From Candidatus Colwellbacteria bacterium RIFCSPLOWO2_12_FULL_43_11 (GTDB taxonomy: Bacteria > Patescibacteriota > Minisyncoccia > UBA6257 > Colwellbacteraceae): 9,776 nucleotides of DNA. The DNA lies in NCBI GenBank assembly GCA_001817805.1, contig MHJB01000003.1, positions 1 to 9,776 on the forward strand, written 5' to 3'. The position numbers and the translations under genes were made by a program. Of this stretch, positions 5,785 through 9,776 are shown piece after piece (within the stretch, counting starts at the first letter, position 1; every line of letters begins with the position of its first letter). The notes under the pieces are model-generated. The model saw only the letters and a program-made list of their open reading frames with translations, searched no databases and was not told the origin of the DNA.

Positions 5785-6828
5785 ATGAACGCTCAGAAGC
5801 CACAGTTATATTTTTTATTAGCCATCCTCGCGGGAACTTTCGTTCTGGTTTTTCTCATTTTTAAACCCTTTCTCTATGCGCTCGCTCTGGCAATTGTTTT
5901 TGCGACCATATTGCAACCCATCTATCAAAAAATAGTAGGATTCACCCACGGACGGCAAGGACTCTCTGCGCTCGCTACCATCTTAATCGTCGCTGTTTTT
6001 ATCTTTGTTCCTCTTAAGTTTTTGGGCATACAAATTTTTCGAGAAGCTCAACAACTATATCTTTCTCTTATAGATAATGGCGGGAAAGACGCAATTATTA
6101 GTATGGTTAAAAATCTAACGGATAGTCTTCAGGTGTATTTCCCCGCCACGCAAGATTTTTCCGTGAATATTGACCAATATCTTAAACAAGGGTTGGGCTG
6201 GCTGATTCAGCACTTCGGTTCCGTATTCTCGAGCTTCGCGAAAATAATGTTAAGTTCTTTCATATTCCTTATCGCTCTTTATTATTTCTTGAAAGACGGA
6301 CCAAAACTAAAGAAGGCAATTATTGCTCTAAGCCCATTATCGGACGCTGACGATGAAGCGATATTCAAAAAATTGGAGCTGGCAATTGGCTCGGTTATGA
6401 AGGGGAGTCTTCTAATCGCGCTTGTCCAAGGTGCTTTGACGGCAATCGGATTCGCCATCTTCGGGATCCCCAATGCCGTTCTTTGGGGGACCGTTACGGT
6501 GATAGCCGCGCTCATTCCCGGCATCGGTACCGCGCTTGTGCTTATCCCGGCTGTTTTATTCCTCTTTTTCAAAGGAGATGTTATTTCTGGGGTTGGTCTT
6601 GCTGTGTGGGGAGCTACCGCAGTGGGACTTATTGATAATTTCTTGGGCCCGAAACTTATCGGACGTGGCATGCGACTCCATCCTTTGATTATCCTATTAT
6701 CGGCTCTTGGCGGTATTGGATTTTTCGGACCCATCGGATTTTTACTGGGGCCGTTAACCATAAGCCTGTTTTTCGCTCTCTTAGACATCTATTCCTCTCT
6801 GATGTTAAAAGAGAAATCTATAATCTAG
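5785..6828 (+). CDS. AI-2E family permease
   Basis: This 347-residue polytopic membrane protein belongs to the AI-2E transporter family (PF01594; relatives YdiK, TqsA, PerM). Hydrophobic spans lie at about 7-27, 28-47, 59-80, 150-168, 205-225, 230-262, 270-290 and 300-335, with the large hydrophilic loop at 85-145 typical of the family. Family motifs visible are YYFLKDGP (166-173), VQG (214-216), GIPNAVLWG (227-235), LIPGIGT (243-249), DNFLGPKLIGRGMRLHP (284-300) and the glycine-rich GGIGFFGPIGFLLGP (309-323). Members have been linked to export of autoinducer-2 or other small molecules and to ion antiport, so the substrate here is unknown. The ATG has no Shine-Dalgarno site. A TTGAAA (5749-5754) and CATAAA (5774-5779) pair upstream, at 19 bases, is a weak possible promoter for a nearly leaderless mRNA. 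Confidence 0.93.
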   Translation: MNAQKPQLYFLLAILAGTFVLVFLIFKPFLYALALAIVFATILQPIYQKIVGFTHGRQGLSALATILIVAVFIFVPLKFLGIQIFREAQQLYLSLIDNGGKDAIISMVKNLTDSLQVYFPATQDFSVNIDQYLKQGLGWLIQHFGSVFSSFAKIMLSSFIFLIALYYFLKDGPKLKKAIIALSPLSDADDEAIFKKLELAIGSVMKGSLLIALVQGALTAIGFAIFGIPNAVLWGTVTVIAALIPGIGTALVLIPAVLFLFFKGDVISGVGLAVWGATAVGLIDNFLGPKLIGRGMRLHPLIILLSALGGIGFFGPIGFLLGPLTISLFFALLDIYSSLMLKEKSII

Positions 6829-6896
6829 ACTTCAGACTCACCCTGTATTCGGTAGTTATTGCACGAAAGGTTAAACTTGACTTTGATTTGTAACCC

Positions 6897-7012
6897 CCTT
6901 GACGCCAATAGGCCCCGGCCTACCATAAGCCCTTGGAGGGTAAATTTAGGTGCCGGTCGCCCTAATATCCTTCGAAAACTAAGCTTTTAGCGCGTGGAAA
7001 GGCGTAGAAAGG
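6897..7012 (+). ncRNA. Candidate structured RNA, class unknown
   Basis: A closing helix can form between 6897-6906 and 7001-7012. CCTT pairs with AAGG, then after a small asymmetric loop (G against AGA) ACGCC pairs with GGCGT. It encloses four consecutive small hairpins: TAGGC/GCCTA (6909-6922), CCCT/AGGG (6930-6940), TTAGG/CCTAA (6946-6965) and CTAA/TTAG (6979-6990). An alternative helix CCGGC..ACC with GGTGCCGG (6915-6924/6949-6956) excludes the first and third hairpins. The segment is more GC-rich than its flanks. Strand is taken from the downstream + strand terminator. This is hand folding only. It could be a leader of the small ORF, a free small RNA, or chance. Confidence 0.3.
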
Positions 7013-7056
7013 AGCTGGTGCACACTCATTTTTAAGCTATAAAACCGCTATATTTT

Positions 7057-7116
7057 ATGAATAAACCAGAAACCAAGAAGCCTTCACAGGCTCCTCAGGC
7101 TCCAGTACAAGCCTAA
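7057..7116 (+). CDS. Possible 19-residue peptide, Pro/Ala/Gln-rich
   Basis: ATG at 7057 to TAA at 7114 encodes MNKPETKKPSQAPQAPVQA. A -10-like TATAAA lies at 7038-7043, about 14 bases before the ATG, and TATATT at 7049-7054 lies two bases before it. There is no Shine-Dalgarno site. A second stop (TAA) follows nearby, and a strong intrinsic terminator begins 6 bases after the stop, so the ORF is neatly placed at the end of a transcript. Composition (Lys/Pro/Gln/Ala, no hydrophobic core) suggests a disordered peptide, a leader peptide, or a chance ORF. Sequence alone cannot decide. Confidence 0.3.
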   Translation: MNKPETKKPSQAPQAPVQA

Positions 7117-7122
7117 GTAAAT

Positions 7123-7159
7123 AAAAGGGCGTTATCTATAGACTAGATAGCGCCTTTTT
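7123..7159 (+). terminator. Intrinsic terminator, probably bidirectional
   Basis: GGCGTTATCTA (7128-7138) pairs with TAGATAGCGCC (7144-7154) through 11 pairs with one G-U, around loop TAGAC, followed by TTTTT (7155-7159). An AAAA run (7123-7126) precedes the stem, so the element would also work on the minus strand. It closes the transcript containing the 19-codon ORF and insulates it from the promoter starting at 7176. Confidence 0.9.
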
Positions 7160-7175
7160 AGTATTCGGCTATCTA

Positions 7176-7204
7176 TTGACAAATATATAGATTTATGGTA
7201 TAGT
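7176..7204 (+). promoter_or_regulatory. Strong sigma70-type promoter
   Basis: TTGACA (7176-7181, perfect -35), a 17-base spacer, and TATAGT (7199-7204, 5 of 6) preceded by TGG as an extended -10. This is the closest match to consensus in the window. The predicted start near 7211 gives a leader of about 53 bases for the small membrane protein at 7264. The -35 is flanked by ATCTAT (7171-7176) and ATAGAT (7187-7192), a 6-bp inverted repeat that could be an operator. Confidence 0.85.
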
Positions 7205-7240
7205 AGCAAATAGTATTATTAATTAGTCGTTATTTAACCA

Positions 7241-7254
7241 CCGGAGCAATCCGG
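7241..7254 (+). promoter_or_regulatory. GNRA-capped hairpin in the leader of the small membrane protein
   Basis: CCGGA (7241-7245) pairs with TCCGG (7250-7254) around the tetraloop GCAA. The only Shine-Dalgarno-like GGAG (7243-7246) of the leader is partly inside the stem and about 17 bases from the ATG at 7264, so it is unlikely to be the ribosome binding site as it stands. The hairpin may stabilise the 5' end or affect initiation. Confidence 0.5.
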
Positions 7255-7263
7255 ACAAAATAT

Positions 7264-7470
7264 ATGGAAAACAACATGACGTTGGCAGATAAAATTTCTG
7301 CCGCTTTCCTCATCATTCTTATCCTCGCGGGATTTGCAATGATGTGGCGTTACGGTCAGGCTACTATGCGCGCTTCGCTCGACACGAGCTACGCAGAAAG
7401 AGCAATCGCAGAGGGCTACCCAAACCCTTACAGTGAAGAGGCTTACAACCTGTTCCACGACGCCAAGTAA
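7264..7470 (+). CDS. Small single-span membrane protein, unknown function
   Basis: The 68-residue product is not one I recognise. A short N-terminus (MENNMTLADK) precedes one hydrophobic segment at about 12-28 (AAFLIILILAGFAMMW within it). A 40-residue hydrophilic tail rich in Glu, Ala and Tyr follows, with SYAERAIAEGYPNPYSEEA at 42-60. There are no cysteines, no lipobox and no signal peptidase-like site, so it is probably a membrane-anchored protein; topology is not clear from charges. An in-frame ATG at codon 5 (7276) is an alternative start. The gene forms its own unit, with the best promoter of the window upstream, a hairpin in the leader and an intrinsic terminator after it. That arrangement argues it is a real and well-expressed gene despite its size. 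Confidence 0.75.
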   Translation: MENNMTLADKISAAFLIILILAGFAMMWRYGQATMRASLDTSYAERAIAEGYPNPYSEEAYNLFHDAK

Positions 7471-7502
7471 TTCATTCACCGATAGGACATTACGTCCAAC
7501 AC

Positions 7503-7534
7503 AACTGGAGCCCATAAAGCTTCAGTTTTTGTTT
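7503..7534 (+). terminator. Intrinsic terminator of the small membrane protein gene
   Basis: AACTGGAGC (7503-7511) pairs with GCTTCAGTT (7519-7527), nine pairs with one G-U, around loop CCATAAA. The T-rich tail TTTTTGTTT starts at 7526. A smaller hairpin GGAC/GTCC (7485-7497) precedes it in the 3' untranslated region. Confidence 0.85.
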
Positions 7535-7537
7535 CTG

Positions 7538-7566
7538 TTGATAAGCGGGTGTCGCCGTGTTTAAAT
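7538..7566 (+). promoter_or_regulatory. Promoter of tRNA-Ala and the following gene
   Basis: TTGATA (7538-7543), a 17-base spacer, then TTAAAT (7561-7566). The predicted start near 7573 lies about 5 bases before the mature tRNA 5' end. It begins right after the preceding terminator, so tRNA-Ala and the membrane protein at 7652 probably share this promoter. Confidence 0.6.
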
Positions 7567-7577
7567 AGTTTAAGTTC

Positions 7578-7648
7578 GGGCCTATGGTTCAGTGGCAGAA
7601 CGCGGCATTCGCATTGCCGAAACGGCGTTTCGATTACGCCTAGGTCCA
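7578..7648 (+). tRNA. tRNA-Ala (anticodon CGC)
   Basis: The 71-base cloverleaf has acceptor GGGCCTA/TAGGTCC and includes the G3-U70 pair that marks tRNA-Ala. The D-stem is GTTC/GAAC. The anticodon stem CGGCA/TGCCG has loop TTCGCAT, so the anticodon is CGC, reading GCG. The T-arm is GGCGT-TTCGATT-ACGCC and the discriminator is A. CCA is not encoded (CAG follows). The start codon of the next gene is only three bases downstream, so 3' processing of this tRNA would create the 5' end of the mRNA. Confidence 0.97.
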
Positions 7649-7651
7649 CAG

Positions 7652-8215
7652 ATGAATATTAACAACCACAAATACAAGTTTCTTTTACAAGATACGGTAA
7701 TCATATTATTAAGCATTCTTCTGGCGTTAGTTCTGGTTAAAACTGACGTTCTTATAAAATTACTTACTTCTACTCGAGAATTAGAATTTCTGGGGAGTTT
7801 TATCGCAGGACTCTTTTTCACCTCTATATTTACCGTGGTACCGGCCGCGGTCGCTCTGGGAGAAATCGCTAGAACCGACTCAATAGTACTCACGGCTTTT
7901 TTTGGAGCGATAGGAGCGGTAATCGGCGATTTGTTTATCTTCCGGTTCATCAAAGATAAACTTTCGGAACATTTGTTGGAGCTGCTCAAACATCAGGGAG
8001 GATTCAAGAGACTTAGAGTATTACTCAAACTTAAATATTTTAGATGGCTGACTTTTCTTATAGGTGGATTGATTATAGTTTCTCCTCTTCCGGATGAACT
8101 TGGAATAAGCATTTTGGGATTTTCAAGAACAAGAGTATGGCCGTTCATTATTCTTTCCTTTGTAGCTAACTTTATCGGCATTCTCTTGATAGGATCGATT
8201 GCCAGGACGCTCTAA
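7652..8215 (+). CDS. Multi-pass membrane protein, possibly DedA/VTT-like
   Basis: The ATG at 7652 is chosen because all upstream in-frame codons lie inside tRNA-Ala. The product is 187 residues. Hydrophobic spans lie at about 14-30, 46-68, 77-98, 132-145 and 163-183. GAIGAVIGD (85-93) and the PLPDELG motif (145-151) followed by a hydrophobic helix recall the glycine-aspartate and proline-containing re-entrant parts of DedA/VTT (SNARE-associated) membrane proteins, which act in lipid or undecaprenyl-phosphate translocation. That resemblance is by eye and the protein is short for the family, so the family call is tentative. There is no Shine-Dalgarno site, and the mRNA would be essentially leaderless after tRNA processing. 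The stop codon overlaps a 7-bp inverted repeat. Confidence 0.75.
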   Translation: MNINNHKYKFLLQDTVIILLSILLALVLVKTDVLIKLLTSTRELEFLGSFIAGLFFTSIFTVVPAAVALGEIARTDSIVLTAFFGAIGAVIGDLFIFRFIKDKLSEHLLELLKHQGGFKRLRVLLKLKYFRWLTFLIGGLIIVSPLPDELGISILGFSRTRVWPFIILSFVANFIGILLIGSIARTL

Positions 8216-8229
8216 TCTATAGTAGATTA
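8213..8229. repeat. Short inverted repeat over the stop codon
   Basis: TAATCTA (8213-8219) and TAGATTA (8223-8229) are perfect 7-bp arms with a 3-base gap. The 5' arm includes the TAA stop of the preceding gene. It is AT-rich with no T-run, so its use as a terminator is doubtful. Confidence 0.4.
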
Positions 8230-8242
8230 AGTAAGAAAAAGC

Positions 8243-8271
8243 TTTACAAGAGACTTCATTTATGTGAAAAT
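8243..8271 (+). promoter_or_regulatory. Weak candidate promoter upstream of pilB
   Basis: TTTACA (8243-8248, 5 of 6 to the -35) is followed after 17 bases by GAAAAT (8266-8271, 4 of 6). Transcription would start near 8278 with a leader of about 52 bases. The leader can form alternative pairings (GGCT with AGCC, TTTCT with AGAAA) before the pilB ATG. The prediction is weak. Confidence 0.3.
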
Positions 8272-8329
8272 CACGCGGCTGGTTGATGATATTTCTCAAC
8301 TCCAAACTTAGAAATCAGCCAACATTTAT

Positions 8330-9676
8330 ATGGATTCCACAGGTAAGGAGAAATCCGATTTAAAGAACAAATCCACCGGAGACAAAGAGGAGTTAACAAC
8401 CCCCAAAGTTGTTGTTGATTTTAGTGAGAGCGAGTTTGACAGGAAAATTAAATCCGGGAGAAATAAAGTAGAAGGGGAGCTGGCCCTAGGCGAGAAGCTT
8501 TCCATTATTAATTTAATCGACGGAATTATCGAGCATGCTTACGCCATCAGGGCTTCTGATATTCACCTGGACCCGGGACCGGATGAGATAAGCGTTAGAT
8601 TAAGAATCGACGGCATCTTGCAAGACGTCCACACAATTCCCAAATCAATTCATTCGGAAGTTACCACTCGTATAAAAATTCTGGCTGGGCTTCGGACCGA
8701 CGAACACCAAGCCGCTCAAGACGGACGTTTTACCATTACCGTTGAAGACGGCTCTGCTATAGACATGCGTGTTTCCATTATCCCGACTTATTACGGAGAA
8801 AATATTGTGCTTCGTTTATTGGTTGACCAGGCCGAAGAGTACAGCTTAGAGGCCCTGGGTTTCAGCAAAGATAACGCCAAAAAAATCTTGCAAGCCGTTA
8901 AGCGGCCATATGGCATGATTTTGGCCACGGGCCCAACCGGCTCCGGAAAAACCACAACTTTGTATACGATATTAAAACAAATTAACCGGAGAGACGTTTC
9001 TATCGTCACCATTGAAGACCCTATAGAGTATGCCATCCCCGGTATAGAACAGATTCAGGTGAATCCGCGCACAGGTTTAACCTTCGCTAATGGTTTAAGG
9101 AGTATTTTGCGTCAGGACCCCAATGTCATTATGGTTGGAGAAATCAGAGACTCGGAGACCGCGGGCATTGCCGTAAATACCGCTCTAACCGGGCACTTGG
9201 TGCTCTCCACCCTACACACCAATGACGCTGCCACTACCTTGCCTAGGTTATTGGATATGAAAATAGAACCGTATTTGATTGCCTCTACCGTTAATATCGC
9301 CATCGGGCAGCGATTGGTCCGCAAAATCTGCGTTCACTGTAAAAAACAATTTCATATGAGCCAAGTTGAACGGGATAGTTTTAAGAATAGCTTAAAAGAC
9401 GTGAGCCCCGGATTTTTTAGTGATGACATGCCTATGTATAAGGGAACCGGTTGTGAAAAATGCAATCATACGGGCTACTTTGGCAGGATGGGAATTCACG
9501 AAGTTTTATTTCCCGACGGCGCTATCCGTGATGCCGTCTTGAGCAAGGCCCCGGCAAGTGAAATCCGCCGACTGGCTATAAAGCAGGGAATGATAACTAT
9601 TTTGGAAGATGGCCTCACTAAAGTGAAGGCTGGGCTTACCACACCTGAGGAAATCCTGAGAATGTTCTATGAATAA
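8330..9676 (+). CDS. pilB: Type IV pilus assembly ATPase PilB (GspE/PulE family)
   Basis: This cytoplasmic hexameric ATPase powers pilus extension. The 448 residues start with a charged, probably disordered stretch (1-50). The N2 domain follows, with ASDIHLDP (75-82). Walker A is GPTGSGKTTT (201-210). The Asp box is EDPIEY (229-234), Walker B IMVGEIRD (267-274) and the His box TGHLVLSTLHT (287-297). A zinc-binding pair of CxxC motifs (C334/C337 and C375/C378) separates PilB/GspE from the retraction ATPase PilT. The usual N-terminal N1/MshEN domain is missing, which makes the protein about 100 or more residues shorter than model PilB proteins. The active-site motifs are intact, so this is a short variant and not a broken gene. 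No Shine-Dalgarno site precedes the ATG. The next gene overlaps its end by 8 bases, indicating translational coupling. Confidence 0.95.
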   Translation: MDSTGKEKSDLKNKSTGDKEELTTPKVVVDFSESEFDRKIKSGRNKVEGELALGEKLSIINLIDGIIEHAYAIRASDIHLDPGPDEISVRLRIDGILQDVHTIPKSIHSEVTTRIKILAGLRTDEHQAAQDGRFTITVEDGSAIDMRVSIIPTYYGENIVLRLLVDQAEEYSLEALGFSKDNAKKILQAVKRPYGMILATGPTGSGKTTTLYTILKQINRRDVSIVTIEDPIEYAIPGIEQIQVNPRTGLTFANGLRSILRQDPNVIMVGEIRDSETAGIAVNTALTGHLVLSTLHTNDAATTLPRLLDMKIEPYLIASTVNIAIGQRLVRKICVHCKKQFHMSQVERDSFKNSLKDVSPGFFSDDMPMYKGTGCEKCNHTGYFGRMGIHEVLFPDGAIRDAVLSKAPASEIRRLAIKQGMITILEDGLTKVKAGLTTPEEILRMFYE

Positions 9677-9776
9677 AATATTCCAATCTTTAGGGCAAAG
9701 TCTTGAGAAAGTGCAGCCGTCAAAAAAAGCGTCCAAAGACGCCTTCCCAAGGCCACTCTTCCTTAAATTTTCCGTA
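9669..9776 (+). CDS. Partial gene overlapping pilB, possibly a pilus protein
   Basis: An ATG at 9669 lies inside the last codons of pilB in another frame. The frame stays open for 36 codons to the window edge: MNKIFQSLGQSLEKV, a Lys/Ser/Pro stretch, then PRPLFLKFSV. The 8-base overlap suggests coupling with pilB and a shared pilus role. In related operons an inner-membrane platform protein (PilC) or another Pil protein often follows, and a start such as LKFSV could lead into a PilC N-terminus. This is only a guess because too little sequence is present. Confidence 0.55.
   Translation, partial: MNKIFQSLGQSLEKVQPSKKASKDAFPRPLFLKFSV

Larger units (their letters stand above)
6829..7263. other. 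Long intergenic region, overview
   Basis: These 435 bases hold no ORF of normal size; stops interrupt every frame of 6829-7056. What can be seen, in order, is an unassigned lead (6829-6896), a candidate folded RNA (6897-7012), a 19-codon ORF (7057-7116), an intrinsic terminator (7123-7159), a strong promoter (7176-7204) and the hairpin-containing leader of the next gene. No tRNA-like end, RNase P core, SRP RNA core or riboswitch class that I know was recognised. Confidence 0.7.

Noticed and set aside
6282..6788. A 168-codon minus-strand ORF inside the permease gene
   Set aside because: It is antisense to a well-recognised AI-2E family gene with intact motifs. Its composition is the complement of hydrophobic codons and it matches nothing recognisable.
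6829..7160. tmRNA, RNase P RNA or SRP RNA in the large gap
   Set aside because: No tRNA-like acceptor and T-arm, no tag ending in an ALAA-type sequence, no GAGGAAAGTCC-type P4 core and no SRP GGAAG loop were seen on either strand.
7234..7515. A 93-codon minus-strand ORF opposite the small membrane protein
   Set aside because: The plus strand has a strong promoter, a membrane-protein pattern and a terminator in register; the minus-strand ORF spans these signals and resembles no protein.
7592..7651. Upstream extension of the membrane protein gene to an ATG at 7592
   Set aside because: These 20 codons lie entirely within and just past tRNA-Ala, which has a complete cloverleaf, so the start at 7652 is preferred.
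9723..9740. A hairpin GCGTC/GACGC inside the last partial gene as a terminator
   Set aside because: It lies within an open reading frame only about 50 bases after the start and is not followed by a T-run.

Overview
The window looks like part of the chromosome of a Candidate Phyla Radiation (Patescibacteria) bacterium, most likely of the Parcubacteria type. This is an inference from several features. Short GC-rich palindromes that I associate with those genomes sit next to tRNA genes. Intergenic spaces are small, most gene starts lack a clear Shine-Dalgarno site, tRNA genes are scattered singly, and the gene set is characteristic (shortened PilB, AI-2E-family permease, membrane GT2 enzyme, stand-alone Cca with an HD domain). 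No rRNA, CRISPR, insertion sequence or phage gene is visible.

Layout. Bases 36-178 hold a perfect 18-bp inverted repeat, a leftward tRNA-Glu(TTC) and a GC-rich hairpin. A membrane GT2 glycosyltransferase (265-1767, +) converges on recG (1772-3886, -) with a 4-base gap. From 3888 to 4190 there is a regulatory cluster with the recG start, a palindrome, tRNA-Lys(CTT) on +, tRNA-Arg(TCG) on -, and another palindrome. Then come cca (4179-5657, +), tRNA-Pro(CGG) 4 bases after it, and an AI-2E-family permease (5785-6828, +).

The 435 bases from 6829 to 7263 are the least ordinary part. They contain a stretch that can fold into a closed multi-hairpin RNA, a 19-codon Pro/Ala/Gln-rich ORF, a textbook intrinsic terminator, and the best sigma70-type promoter of the window. 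That promoter serves a self-contained unit: a 68-residue single-span membrane protein (7264-7470) followed by its own terminator. Next, a promoter drives tRNA-Ala(CGC), and the start codon of a multi-pass membrane protein (7652-8215) lies only 3 bases after the tRNA end. The window ends with pilB (8330-9676), overlapped by the start of a further gene cut by the window edge.

Functionally the window mixes tRNA supply and maturation (five tRNAs plus the CCA-adding enzyme, which three of these tRNAs need because they do not encode CCA), DNA repair (RecG), envelope functions (GT2 enzyme, permease, two membrane proteins) and type IV pilus assembly (PilB). Apart from pilB and the gene overlapping it, there is no clear long operon.
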